From Chloracidobacterium validum (lineage in GTDB: Bacteria; Acidobacteriota; Blastocatellia; Chloracidobacteriales; Chloracidobacteriaceae): 64,000 nt of DNA. Where the stretch lies: the NCBI RefSeq assembly GCF_018304825.1, contig NZ_CP072648.1:293501-357500 (forward strand), in the 5' to 3' direction. A program made the position numbers and the translations under genes. The notes beneath the pieces are model-generated. The model searched no databases, was not told where the DNA came from, and worked only from the letters and a program-made list of their open reading frames with translations. This document shows positions 8,711 to 17,088 of the stretch, in pieces; the first letter of the stretch is position 1, and each line of letters begins with the position of its first letter.

Positions 8711-9430
8711 ATGGAACGCTTGGCTCAAACTGAACCTCGACCGCGCCGCCACCCAGCCAGTCGCCACTGGCGACGGTGGCTTTTGGGGGGCGCGGTGCTA
8801 GTCGGCGTTGGGAGTAGCCTGTGGTTTTGGAGCCGCGCCCCAGTGGAAAACCACGCCGAAGCCACGCTGCGGCAGATTGCCACGACAACCGGTTTGGTGC
8901 TCAACGGACGCCTTGCCAACCTGCCATCATCCAAAATGGCGCCGATCCACCGGGGCGACGATCAGGACAACCAGGCGCAGCTTCAGCTCAAGGCAACGCG
9001 CCAAGACTTGGAGCAGCGCCTCATCCGTACCCCAACCCCGGCCGGCCACCGTGCGCTGGGGCGGTTCTACCTGGCCGAAGGCAAGCCACTGGCCGCGTTT
9101 GCCCACCTCCAACTGGCGGTTCAGGCGTTTCCCTGGGATGCCGGGTTGCAAAGCGATTTTGGGCTGGCCCTGCTTGAAGCCGCGCGAACCTCGCCCGAAG
9201 CCGCCACGGAAGCACTGGAAGCCTTTGATGAAGCGTTGCGGCTCCAACCGGATTTGCTAGAAGCTCACTACAATCGGGCCCGCGCGCTCGAAATCCTCGG
9301 CCGTCCAACTGAGGCGCTTGCCGCTTGGCGGGCCTATGCCGCGCGCGATGCTCAGTCGGCCTGGGGTGCGGCGGCGCGTGACCGGGCGGCCTTTCTTGAG
9401 CGTTATGGCAATGCTCCGGCTCACCCTTGA
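8711..9430 (+). CDS. Membrane-anchored TPR protein
   Basis: 239 aa from this start. A basic N-terminus (RPRRHPASRHWRR) is followed by one hydrophobic segment (WLLGGAVLVGVGSSLWFW), so it is a single-pass protein with the rest on the outside. The C-terminal two thirds are helical and Ala/Leu-rich with tetratricopeptide spacing, for example HRALGRFYLAEGKPLAAFAH, LEAFDEALRLQPDLLEAHYN and RALEILGRPTEALAAW: at least three TPR units. TPR proteins act as protein-binding scaffolds; the partner is not evident. I chose ATG 8711 because AAAGG precedes it by 6 bases; in-frame GTG 8684 and ATG 8705 are alternatives. Confidence 0.8.
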   Translation: MERLAQTEPRPRRHPASRHWRRWLLGGAVLVGVGSSLWFWSRAPVENHAEATLRQIATTTGLVLNGRLANLPSSKMAPIHRGDDQDNQAQLQLKATRQDLEQRLIRTPTPAGHRALGRFYLAEGKPLAAFAHLQLAVQAFPWDAGLQSDFGLALLEAARTSPEAATEALEAFDEALRLQPDLLEAHYNRARALEILGRPTEALAAWRAYAARDAQSAWGAAARDRAAFLERYGNAPAHP

Positions 9431-9458
9431 CAGCGCCTGGCGCTTTCCGCGCAAAAGC

Positions 9459-9893
9459 ATGAAGACACTCATTTCACTTGGTTGGTTTGACCGTCTGGCC
9501 GGCGCCGGGCCGTTTCTCATTCGGTTGGCCGTTGGCGGCGCGATGGTCATTCACGGTTCGCAGAAGCTTTTTGGCGATCCGGGACGCTTTATCGGCTTCG
9601 TCGAAAAACTCGGCTTTCCACTGCCGACCATCTTTGGTTGGGCGGCGATCTTGGCTGAGTTTTTGGGTGGCATCGCCCTGTTGCTCGGCCTCGTCACCCG
9701 GTGGTCGGCTATCTTCGTAGCCTTTACCATGGGCGTCGCCGCTTTCGTTGCCCACGCCAACGATGGCTTCAACAAGCAGGAGTACCCGCTCGTGCTAATG
9801 CTGGGGGCCTTGTCGTTGTTGGCGTCGGGCGGCGGCCGGTTGTCACTCGATGCCTGGCTCTTTTCCAAGTCCGCCGGCGATGAACGGCTTTGA
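9459..9893 (+). CDS. DoxX-family integral membrane protein
   Basis: 144 aa with four hydrophobic helices and the DoxX signature: RLAVGGAMVIHGSQKLFGDP, FGWAAILAEFLGGIALLLGL and HANDGFNKQEYPLVL. DoxX-like proteins are small quinone-linked or redox-associated membrane proteins, often of unknown substrate. The frame is open upstream to 9318, but the family begins close to FDRLAGAGPFLIR, so I chose ATG 9459; the ribosome site is weak and ATG 9405 or 9411 is possible. It follows the TPR gene by 28 bases and converges on ftsI. Confidence 0.85.
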   Translation: MKTLISLGWFDRLAGAGPFLIRLAVGGAMVIHGSQKLFGDPGRFIGFVEKLGFPLPTIFGWAAILAEFLGGIALLLGLVTRWSAIFVAFTMGVAAFVAHANDGFNKQEYPLVLMLGALSLLASGGGRLSLDAWLFSKSAGDERL

Positions 9894-9896
9894 CGG

Positions 9897-9913
9897 ACCG
9901 GCGCAGAGCCGGT
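9897..9913. terminator. Hairpin between convergent doxX and ftsI
   Basis: Perfect 6-bp stem ACCGGC / GCCGGT with a GCAGA loop, in the 64-bp gap between two genes that end toward each other. Position suggests a shared terminator, but there is no T-run on either side. Confidence 0.35.
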
Positions 9914-9957
9914 GGTCTCAAGCTCACCTACTTCACGACTACTTCGCCGTGCTTTGC

Positions 9958-12078
9958 TCAGTTGAGCGTCGCCTTGCAGGTCATGCCTTCGGTCACCGGC
10001 GTTCCCGGCGGAATGGATTGCGTCCGCACTGTGCCAAATCCACTGGCATCCAGGCGAATGCCAACCTTGGCGCACGCCATCAGCGCGGAGCGAACCCCCA
10101 GCCCACGCAAGTCTGGCATCCGAAGGCTGTTGTTGATGGTAACGACCGTGGTTGGTTCCGAGCTACGCGGTTGGGCAAGAACGATGTCCGCCGTGCGGGA
10201 CGCCGCCGGACGGAATGCGCCCCCAGCGTCGCCCCCATCTGGTGTGGCTTCCCGTGGGATGGGCGTGCCGGTGGCCCAGGCGGGGTCTATGTCGGGCGAG
10301 ATGTCCGGTGGAATTTGGAGCAGGGGAAGCAAGGTTTCGACCACGCGCGCAAAGACTGGCGCGGCAGCATCTCCGCCATGATGGCGGCCGTAAGGCGGTT
10401 CATCGAGCATGACGGCAATGGCCAGGGCTGGGCGAGTGGCCGGCGCAAAGCCGACAAAGGAAGCCACATAACGGGTTTCTGAGTATCGCCCACGCTCGAC
10501 TTTCTTGGCTGTCCCGGTCTTGCCGGCCGTGCTGTAGCCCCGCACGGAAGCGCGTTTGCCGGTGCCTTTTTCGACCACCGCCCGCATCAGTTCGGTCAGG
10601 TCGCGGGCCGTCTCCTGGCTGACCACCCGGCGCGTCTTCGGCTTGATGTCGAGCAGCGTGTCACCGGTGGTGGAAACAATGCGTCGGGCAGCGTGTGGCT
10701 GCACCCAAACCCCACCGTTGGCAATTGTTGCCGCTGCGGCACACAACTGGAGTGGGGTCACGTTGACGCTGTAGCCCATCGGGACAGCGCCAAGGAGGGC
10801 ATCACTCAAGTGGCCGACGCCACCGGCTGTTTCACCGGCCAGGCCGACTTCGGTGAGTTGCCCAAAGCCAAAACGTTCGACGTAGCGCAGTAGCCGGTCG
10901 CGGCCGAGCCGGATTCCGGTTTTGATGGCAGCCACATTGGACGACTTGGCAAAGGCCTCTTCGGCGGTGAGTGCACCATAGCGTCCGCCGTCGAGAATAG
11001 TATGCCCATTCATCTGAATCGAGCCGCCCTGGCAATCAATCCTCTGCTGGCGGGTCAGAAGCTTTTCCTCAAATGCGCCGGCGTAGGTGATGATCTTGAA
11101 CACCGAACCCGGTTCGTAGTGGTCCATCACAGCTCGGTTGCGGTAACGACGCAGGAGGGATTCGGCGTCCTTGGGTGGGTCATGGATTGGTTCGCCAAAG
11201 GAGGAAGCCAGCGCCAGGACGTCGCCGGTGGACGGTTCCAGCACGGCAATGGCGCCGCCTTTGCAACCTTGTTCGCGGATGGCTTCGCTCAAAATCCGCT
11301 CGACTTGGAGCTGAATCTGTATGTCAAGCGTGAGCACGAGGCTCTGCCCGACCTCCGGCGATTCTTCAAGGACGTTGAACACCTTGCGGCGCGCATCCTG
11401 TTCCACGATAACCCGCCCTGGCTTACCGATGAGATGCTTTTCAAACGCGCGCTCGACGCCGGCCTTGCCGCGCTCTTCGGTGTCATCTTCGCTCAGTCCG
11501 ACAAACCCGACGACCGATGCGCCCACCAATCCCTGGGGATAATGGCGCTGCATTTCAGTCACCAACTCCACGCCCCGCATCTCAAGCTGTTGGACCGCCT
11601 TTTCTTCTTCTGGTGAAACTTTGCGCTTGAGCGCGACAAAGGCACTTGAACTCCTGAGTTTCCGCCAGACGGTCTCACGGTCGAGTCCGAGGATGGCTGC
11701 CAACTGGTCTGCCTTTTGGAGGTCTTCACCCGTGAGGTTTTTGGGTGCGACGTAAACCGAAGCCGCTTTGAGGCTGGTCGCCAGCTCACGCCCCTGGCGG
11801 TCGAGAATTTTTCCGCGGCAGGGTGGCGTTTGGAAGGTCTTTTGCTGTTGCTGTTCGGCTTTTTCGCGCAGGGCGTCCGCCTGATAGACCTGGAGCTGAA
11901 CCAGCCGTCCCACGACGATGAGGAGCCATAACCCAAGCAGTCCGCCAATCGAGAAGAGCCGCCACACTGACACCTGGGCCGTGGCGGCCGGCGCGACGGC
12001 ACGGCGGCGCGTCACCGGCGGCACGACATTGCGCACCGGGGTAGCGATTCGTGTGGTCATGGTTCGGCTCAGGGGCAT
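9958..12078 (-). CDS. ftsI: Septal peptidoglycan transpeptidase FtsI (PBP3) with PASTA domain
   Basis: Class B penicillin-binding protein that cross-links septal peptidoglycan with FtsW. 706 aa: cytoplasmic N-terminus, one membrane helix at about 38-63 (VWRLFSIGGLLGLWLLIVVG), dimerisation domain with PPCRGKILDRQGRELA, then the transpeptidase domain with SVFK in the PGSVFK motif, SSN in AKSSNVAAIK, and KTGTAKK. After the catalytic domain a Pro-rich linker leads to a single C-terminal PASTA repeat (about 640-706, MPDLRGLGVRSALMAC). Its start overlaps the ftsL stop (TGATG), the usual division-operon arrangement. No ftsW, murE or murF follows; a convergent doxX does. Confidence 0.95.
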   Translation of the reverse strand: MPLSRTMTTRIATPVRNVVPPVTRRRAVAPAATAQVSVWRLFSIGGLLGLWLLIVVGRLVQLQVYQADALREKAEQQQQKTFQTPPCRGKILDRQGRELATSLKAASVYVAPKNLTGEDLQKADQLAAILGLDRETVWRKLRSSSAFVALKRKVSPEEEKAVQQLEMRGVELVTEMQRHYPQGLVGASVVGFVGLSEDDTEERGKAGVERAFEKHLIGKPGRVIVEQDARRKVFNVLEESPEVGQSLVLTLDIQIQLQVERILSEAIREQGCKGGAIAVLEPSTGDVLALASSFGEPIHDPPKDAESLLRRYRNRAVMDHYEPGSVFKIITYAGAFEEKLLTRQQRIDCQGGSIQMNGHTILDGGRYGALTAEEAFAKSSNVAAIKTGIRLGRDRLLRYVERFGFGQLTEVGLAGETAGGVGHLSDALLGAVPMGYSVNVTPLQLCAAAATIANGGVWVQPHAARRIVSTTGDTLLDIKPKTRRVVSQETARDLTELMRAVVEKGTGKRASVRGYSTAGKTGTAKKVERGRYSETRYVASFVGFAPATRPALAIAVMLDEPPYGRHHGGDAAAPVFARVVETLLPLLQIPPDISPDIDPAWATGTPIPREATPDGGDAGGAFRPAASRTADIVLAQPRSSEPTTVVTINNSLRMPDLRGLGVRSALMACAKVGIRLDASGFGTVRTQSIPPGTPVTEGMTCKATLN

Positions 12079-12416
12079 CAGCGGCGAACCTCCGCGCGTA
12101 TGATCTGATTCGACCTCGGCAGTGAAAGGTCACGTGGTCGCGCCAGTTCACCCAGGTACATCGGCGAAAGTTTCTGTTGCCGCTCGTTTTCAAGCCGCTC
12201 GCGCTCACGGTTCAGCTCACTGAGCTGTTTGCGGAGCAGATTGGTTTCGTAGTTGAGCCGGAGGGCTTCCAGTTGTTGCCAGGCGGCAACACTGAACCCA
12301 AGGGCGAGCGCCAGACCAATGAGGCCAGCCAGCGACCACCGGCACAGGGCGCGCCGGTCGAGGGGGCGGCGAACCCGCCGGTTCATCACCGGAGAGACAT
12401 AGCGGTAGCGGGACAT
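12078..12416 (-). CDS. ftsL: Cell division protein FtsL-like
   Basis: 112-aa bitopic protein: basic cytoplasmic N-terminus (MSRYRYVSPVMNRRVRRPLD), one membrane helix at about 29-48 (WSLAGLIGLALALGFSVAAW), then a leucine-zipper-like coiled coil (LEALRLNYETNLLRKQLSEL) of FtsL/DivIC type. Sequence conservation of FtsL is low, so the call rests on size, topology and its fixed place between rsmH and ftsI. ATG 12416 is preceded by GGGGAGG at 4 bases, which decides it over an upstream in-frame start. It forms the FtsQLB-type divisome scaffold that activates FtsWI. Confidence 0.85.
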   Translation of the reverse strand: MSRYRYVSPVMNRRVRRPLDRRALCRWSLAGLIGLALALGFSVAAWQQLEALRLNYETNLLRKQLSELNRERERLENERQQKLSPMYLGELARPRDLSLPRSNQIIRAEVRR

Positions 12417-12488
12417 AAAACCTCCCCACTTGCAACTTGAGACTCCCCCCCGGTTCGATGGTTGATTCACCGACTTGCGCGTGTGTGG

Positions 12489-13457
12489 CTAAAGTCGTTC
12501 GGCGCTGCGGAGCTTGGCGCTGCGCGCGCGTGGATTGGATGCCGCTTCAGCCTCGGTCGGGACGATCGGCCGGCGATGCAGCAGCCGTAACCGCGGCGTC
12601 GGTGTCAGGCGGCGGCCCCAGAAATCCACCGGAGCGTCTTCGTCCGGCAGTCCGGCTTCCCGCCGCAGCGCATGCTTGATCGGACGATCCTCAAGCGAGT
12701 GAAACGTGATCACTGCCAATCGTCCGCCCGGCGCAAGGACGTCAACCGCATCCGATACAAACGCTTCCAGTCCGTCCAGCTCTCGATTGACGGCAATCCG
12801 CAGCGCCTGGAAGGTACGGGTTGCCGGGTCAATGCGTTGCGGCCCACGGGTTGGAATCGCTTGCCGCACCAGTGCCGCCAAGTGGTGGGTCGTCGTAATC
12901 GGCGCTGTCCGGCGGGTGTTGACAATCGAGCGCGCCACGCGGCGGGCGTAACGTTCTTCACCCCACTGCTGGATGGCTTCGGCTAGTTCGGCTTCGGTCC
13001 AGGTGTTCACGATGTCGGCCGCCGTCAGCGATGCGGTGGCATCCATGCGCATGTCGAGCGGGCCATCGTGGCGAAAACTGAAGCCGCGCGTCGGGTCGTC
13101 GAGCTGCCAGGATGAAATGCCCAAATCCACCAGCACGCCGTTGACCTGCGACCATCCCATCTCCATCAGCATCCTTTTCAAGGAACGAAAGTCACCGTGC
13201 ACGAACCGCACCCGGTCGCCGTAACCAGCCAATCGCTCGGCCGCAGAACGGAGCGCGCCGGGGTCACGGTCAATCGCAATCACCCCCCTGGCCCCAGCCC
13301 TGAGGATGGCCGCGGTGTGTCCGCCAAGCCCAATGGTGCCGTCCACAAACCACCCCCCGCGTGCCGGTTCGAGGGCGGCTAACGTCTCGGCCAGCAAGAC
13401 CGGTGTGTGTTGTGGCTCCACGTCGCGCATACCAAGAGCTTCACGCCGTTGCGCCAT
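12489..13457 (-). CDS. rsmH: 16S rRNA (cytosine(1402)-N4)-methyltransferase RsmH (MraW)
   Basis: SAM-dependent methyltransferase that modifies C1402 in the ribosomal P site. 322 aa with the family N-terminal motif HTPVLLAETLAAL, SAM loop DGTIGLGGHTAAIL, DRDPGAL, the LVDLGISSWQLDDPTRGFSF block, DMRMD, and the C-terminal motifs FHSLEDRPIKHAL and NPRARSAKLR. All are canonical. It heads the rsmH-ftsL-ftsI unit, but mraZ, normally directly upstream, is absent; an RNA methyltransferase of another family sits there instead. An in-frame ATG at 13430 is an alternative start. Confidence 0.96.
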   Translation of the reverse strand: MAQRREALGMRDVEPQHTPVLLAETLAALEPARGGWFVDGTIGLGGHTAAILRAGARGVIAIDRDPGALRSAAERLAGYGDRVRFVHGDFRSLKRMLMEMGWSQVNGVLVDLGISSWQLDDPTRGFSFRHDGPLDMRMDATASLTAADIVNTWTEAELAEAIQQWGEERYARRVARSIVNTRRTAPITTTHHLAALVRQAIPTRGPQRIDPATRTFQALRIAVNRELDGLEAFVSDAVDVLAPGGRLAVITFHSLEDRPIKHALRREAGLPDEDAPVDFWGRRLTPTPRLRLLHRRPIVPTEAEAASNPRARSAKLRSAERL

Positions 13458-13533
13458 AGTAGGCAGCCCCAGGGCTTGGCGTCAAGCTGGAGATGAGTTT
13501 TTTGCTTGGAATAACTATTCTTTATAGAAAGGT

Positions 13534-14778
13534 TTAGTCGCTTGAAAGAAGATTTCGGTTGATAGTTTGCCGTGACCCACCCGAAGGTTGCTCAGGACTG
13601 CCCCAAGCCAGTTGGACCACGACTTCGACGTGCGCCGTCTGTGGGAATAAATCCAACCCGACCAACTTGGTGAGTTGATAGCCATGCGCCAGTAAAAACT
13701 TGAGGTCACGGGCCAGCGTCGCCGGATGGCACGAGACGTAGGTCATTCGGCGTGGGCGAATGGTGACAATCCCTTTCCGGACAGTATTATCCAGCCCGGC
13801 GCGGGGTGGGTCCACAACCAGCCAGTCCACGCGCCCGGTAAAGGCCGCTGCCCGCCTCTGAAGCCACCGCCCGCAGTCGTCAGTCATCACCTGGACATTG
13901 GTGATGTTGTTGCGTGTGAGGTTCTCGCGCGCGAAGGCTGCCGCATTGGGCGAAGCTTCGATGGCCAAAACTTGTGCGAACCAGCGGGAAAGCGGCAGTG
14001 TAAATAATCCAACCCCGGCATAGAGGTCGAGCGCCAGGCCGCCAGGCAGTGGTCCGGTTGGCACGACCTCACGCACAAGCGCGGCTACGAGGTTCGAGTT
14101 GACTTGAAAGAAGCAGCGCGCATCGTAGGCATAGACGAAATCACCGATCCGTTGCGTGATCGGAGAGGTTGGGAGTGCGGCGACCGGGGCGGAGGCAGAA
14201 AGGGCGTTATCCTCGCCAAGCGCAATGTCGAGCGTTTTGCTGGGGAACGGTGGTGTGGCGCGTTGGCGCAGGATACCGGGAAGTGCGGCTAGCGGTGGCG
14301 CCAGGAGCAGGCACGTCTCGATGTCGCAGAGATCATTGGTTCCGCCGGCATAGAAACCTACCCGTATGCGCTCCCCAGTGGGCAGTAGCTTGAACTGTAC
14401 CCGGCCGCGGTAGGCCCACTCATCGCCAGTAATGATGGGGATGGCTTCGCGCCAGTTGATATGTCCGAGCCGGAGCAGGGCTTCACGGATAACGTCTTGT
14501 TTAGCCTCGACTTGCGCTGCATAGTGGAGATGTTGCAACTGGCAGCCGCCGCAATCACCATAGTGTGGACAGGGCGCGCTCCGGCGCGCGGTTGAGGCTT
14601 CGATCACCTCAATCAACTGACCCCGGGCAAAGGTTGGTTTTTCCTCAACGATGCGCACGCGCACCAGTTCGCCCGGCGCGACCTGGGGGACGAAAACGGC
14701 TCGCCCATCTGGGAGATGGGCGAGGCCTTCGCCCCCAGCGACGAGACGTTCAATCCGAAGTTCAAGGGATTCGACCAT
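13534..14778 (-). CDS. rlmD: 23S rRNA (uracil-5-)-methyltransferase, RlmD/RumA type
   Basis: Class I SAM-dependent RNA m5U methyltransferase with an iron-sulfur cluster. 414 aa: TRAM domain at about 1-60 (LRIERLVAGGEGLAHLPDGR), cluster cysteines in CPHYGDCGGCQLQH and a later CDIETC, SAM-binding LDLYAGVGLFTLPL, DPPRAGL, and the catalytic cysteine in YVSCHPATLARDL. These define the RumA/RlmCD/TrmA superfamily; I cannot separate RlmD from RlmC-like specificity by eye. ATG 14778 is preferred because the TRAM domain starts there; an in-frame GTG lies at 14820, 5 bases past the aminopeptidase stop. Likely co-transcribed with that gene and perhaps with rsmH. Confidence 0.9.
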   Translation of the reverse strand: MVESLELRIERLVAGGEGLAHLPDGRAVFVPQVAPGELVRVRIVEEKPTFARGQLIEVIEASTARRSAPCPHYGDCGGCQLQHLHYAAQVEAKQDVIREALLRLGHINWREAIPIITGDEWAYRGRVQFKLLPTGERIRVGFYAGGTNDLCDIETCLLLAPPLAALPGILRQRATPPFPSKTLDIALGEDNALSASAPVAALPTSPITQRIGDFVYAYDARCFFQVNSNLVAALVREVVPTGPLPGGLALDLYAGVGLFTLPLSRWFAQVLAIEASPNAAAFARENLTRNNITNVQVMTDDCGRWLQRRAAAFTGRVDWLVVDPPRAGLDNTVRKGIVTIRPRRMTYVSCHPATLARDLKFLLAHGYQLTKLVGLDLFPQTAHVEVVVQLAWGSPEQPSGGSRQTINRNLLSSD

Positions 14779-14825
14779 GGCGCACACCCCAGGCAAGGTC
14801 TGGCTTGAGGTTTTGCGCACCGATT

Positions 14826-16331
14826 TTAGTCTGATTTGCCGACCGCCATCTGTTCGGCAAGTTGCACAATCGTCCGCACCCCAAACCCAGTTGGGCCTTT
14901 TGCTAGGTCGGCTTTGTCGCCGTCCAGCCAGGCGACTCCGGCAATATCTAGGTGCACCCAGGGCGTATCCTCGACGAATTCACGCAGAAACCAGGCAGCC
15001 GTGATGGAGCCGGCATAGCGATTGCCCAGATTTTTGATGTCGGCAATATCGCTCTTCATCAGTTCGCCATACTCTTCATCCAGTGGCAACTGCCAAACTT
15101 TCTCGCCGGCAGCGCTGGCGGCTTGCGCAACGCTTTCAATAAAGGCTGGCTCGGTGCCCATCAGTCCGGCCCGTTCCTGACCGAGCGCCACCATGACCGC
15201 GCCGGTGAGCGTGGCCAAGTCAACGATATGCGTTGCACCCCCATCCTTGCGCGCGTAAGCCAGGGCATCGCACAACACGAGGCGGCCTTCGGCGTCGGTG
15301 TCAATGACTTCAATGGTTTTGCCGCTGTAGGCATGGAGCACGTCGCCTGGTTTGTACGATGTGGCCGATGGCATGTTTTCAGCCGCCGCGACGTAGCCAT
15401 CCACAGCAATCGGCGGCTTGAGTCGGGCAATGGCCTGCATGGCACCGATTACCGCCGCGCCGCCGGACATGTCGTATTTCATTTCCCACATCGCATCGCG
15501 TGGCTTGATGCAAATGCCACCGGTGTCAAAGGTAATGCCCTTGCCGACCAAGGCAAGCCGGATGTCACCCGGCGCGGCTTCCGCGGCCGGACGGTAGCTG
15601 AGTCGAATGAGCTGAGGTTCTTGGGCGCTGCCCTGTCCGACTGCCAAGAGTGCGCCCATGCCAAGCTCCGTCAGTTGGTCGCGTCCGAAGACGCTGCACG
15701 TCAGACCTTCGCGCTCGGCCATGGCTTGCGCGCGGCGCGCCATTTCGAGTGGCGTGAGCTTGTTACTTGGTTCTTGGGCGAGGGTGCGGGCGAAATTGAC
15801 CGCTTCACCCAGGATCACGCCCCGGTCAATGCCCGGCCGAACCGCCGCTTCATCGGACGGAGCAATGCACAAGGTAACGGTTTCGATGGTTTTCACGTCA
15901 TCTTTTGGCTTGCGATAAAGCGCCGGGTCGTACAGTCCGGTCAAGATGCCATCCGCCGCCGCCGCCGCGGCCACCGCTGGTTCAAGCTCACCACGAAGCG
16001 CAATGGCCAACGTCGTCAACCCTTTCTTGACGGTGACCCGTGCCGCCTGGGCACTGCGCTGGCGCAGGGCGCGCGCATTGAACTGGGCGGATGGCCCAGC
16101 CCCGATCAGGATGAGGCGTTTCGCTGAAAGTCCGTTCGGGGTATGGATGACCGCGACTTCACCCACTTTGCCACGTATTTCCGTGCCAAATACGCTGGAT
16201 AGCAAGTCCGGGAGCGCCTCGTCAAACGGTGATAGGGCTGGGCTGGTAAGGGAATCCTCTTCAAAAACGAATACAGCCAATGCATCGGCGGACACTGTGC
16301 GCGGATCGCGCGTCCAAGTTTCAAAGTTCAT
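14826..16331 (-). CDS. pepA: M17 leucyl aminopeptidase (PepA), copy 1
   Basis: Cytoplasmic dinuclear-zinc aminopeptidase of 501 aa. The catalytic C-terminal domain has GKGITFDTGGICIKP (metal and active-site lysine and aspartate), MKYDMSGGAAVIG, AAENMPSATSYKPGDV and the signature NTDAEGRL-type block (here DTDAEGRLVLCDAL). The variable N-terminal macro-like domain covers about 1-160. The ATG at 16331 is 13 bases from AAGGAG; a TTG three codons earlier has closer spacing and could be used. The window contains a second M17 gene at 45.6 kb, so the genome keeps at least two divergent copies. Confidence 0.94.
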   Translation of the reverse strand: MNFETWTRDPRTVSADALAVFVFEEDSLTSPALSPFDEALPDLLSSVFGTEIRGKVGEVAVIHTPNGLSAKRLILIGAGPSAQFNARALRQRSAQAARVTVKKGLTTLAIALRGELEPAVAAAAAADGILTGLYDPALYRKPKDDVKTIETVTLCIAPSDEAAVRPGIDRGVILGEAVNFARTLAQEPSNKLTPLEMARRAQAMAEREGLTCSVFGRDQLTELGMGALLAVGQGSAQEPQLIRLSYRPAAEAAPGDIRLALVGKGITFDTGGICIKPRDAMWEMKYDMSGGAAVIGAMQAIARLKPPIAVDGYVAAAENMPSATSYKPGDVLHAYSGKTIEVIDTDAEGRLVLCDALAYARKDGGATHIVDLATLTGAVMVALGQERAGLMGTEPAFIESVAQAASAAGEKVWQLPLDEEYGELMKSDIADIKNLGNRYAGSITAAWFLREFVEDTPWVHLDIAGVAWLDGDKADLAKGPTGFGVRTIVQLAEQMAVGKSD

Positions 16332-16447
16332 GCCGTACAAGAGACTCCTTGGCGTGTGGAATGCCTGAAGCTGACCACAGGATGAGTTCGTTATAGTACT
16401 TGGCAACGTCTGAGAAAAAAACCATGTTCTGTGAGGATTGCCTTCTA

Positions 16448-16473
16448 CAAACACTTGCGCCAAACACTTGCGC
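16448..16473. repeat. Two-copy 13-bp direct repeat
   Basis: CAAACACTTGCGC occurs twice back to back (period 13) in the gap between pepA and the small secreted-protein gene. Too short to classify; no function seen. Confidence 0.5.
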
Positions 16474-16495
16474 CGCAATCGTGGCGCAAAAACAA

Positions 16496-16519
16496 ATATG
16501 GGAGCCGAAGCTCCCATAT
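16496..16519 (-). terminator. Rho-independent terminator of the small secreted-protein gene
   Basis: Perfect 10-bp stem ATATGGGAGC / GCTCCCATAT. Read on the minus strand the loop is TTCG closed by GGAGC/GCTCC, an extra-stable tetraloop, and the stem is followed by TTGTTTTTGC. It lies 31 bases after the stop of the minus-strand 66-aa gene. On the plus strand a T-run also follows, but no plus-strand gene enters from upstream. Confidence 0.85.
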
Positions 16520-16549
16520 CATTTTTCTCTGCGTAGGATACGCCGTTGA

Positions 16550-16750
16550 TTAGAACTGGCTGGTCATCACCGCGCCGCTTGGAGGAGTCTCAGCTTTCTT
16601 TTTGCGACGACGACGTTTCTTCTTCATAGTCTTCGTGCCAGTCCCACTGTTGGCGGCTGGTTGCTCCTGAGCATAAGCCGTCTCGATGACGCCAAAGGTG
16701 GTTACGCCCATGACGAGCGCAACGAACAGCGAAAGTGCAACTTTCTTCAT
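16550..16750 (-). CDS. Small secreted polybasic protein
   Basis: 66 aa, not recognised. A clear signal peptide (MKKVALSLFVALVMGVTTFG) ends at AYA-Q, about residue 27. The mature part is roughly 39 residues with a Ser/Gly/Thr linker and then a run of about 11 Lys/Arg residues (KKKRRRRKKK at about 44-53), ending in a short neutral tail. No cysteines. It could be a cell-surface or nucleic-acid-binding peptide, a polyanion-binding envelope factor, or a small stress protein. It is flanked by a strong terminator and, upstream, by two inverted repeats, which together with high charge bias argue for a real, well-regulated gene. Confidence 0.72.
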   Translation of the reverse strand: MKKVALSLFVALVMGVTTFGVIETAYAQEQPAANSGTGTKTMKKKRRRRKKKAETPPSGAVMTSQF

Positions 16751-16780
16751 CGTCCTAGAGTCCTTCGTCTGGAATGGGGT

Positions 16781-16833
16781 TCAGGTAAAAGCGTTCATTG
16801 GTGATGAACACTTACCTGAGCACCTATGGGTGC
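16781..16833. promoter_or_regulatory. Nested inverted repeats in the gap between the small secreted-protein gene and the ECF sigma gene
   Basis: The 338-bp gap 16751-17088 contains no convincing gene. It holds TCAGGTAA (16781-16788) pairing with TTACCTGA (16812-16819), enclosing GTTCAT (16793-16798) and ATGAAC (16804-16809) around a TGGTG loop; directly after it GCACC (16820-16824) pairs with GGTGC (16829-16833). It starts 31 bases upstream of the small gene's ATG, so it could be its 5' leader structure or an operator acting on both divergent genes. The rest of the gap shows an A-rich stretch near 16885 only. Confidence 0.5.
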
Positions 16834-17088
16834 AACCTGCGTGCCAGGGCTTTCGAGATCGTTAGTCAGTCTCCTAAATTCTTGAAAAAAAGCTAGTTGC
16901 TCTCCATGAGCGGGAGCTTTGCAACTTTTGACCAAAACTGGATGGGGCAAGCTGGTGAGGCGCTTTGGTCCGAAATGACCAAATTGCCCCAGCGATACCG
17001 TGACATCGCCACCGTTAGGTTTGAAAAAACCGACTTTTTGGCCGGTGCCGGCGTCCTATGCCGTGCGTTAGAGACTGACGCGCACGCG

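Noticed and set aside
16897-17088. N-terminal extension of the ECF sigma factor
   Set aside because: Open in frame, but the 64 residues do not resemble any sigma region; kept only as a possible alternative start.
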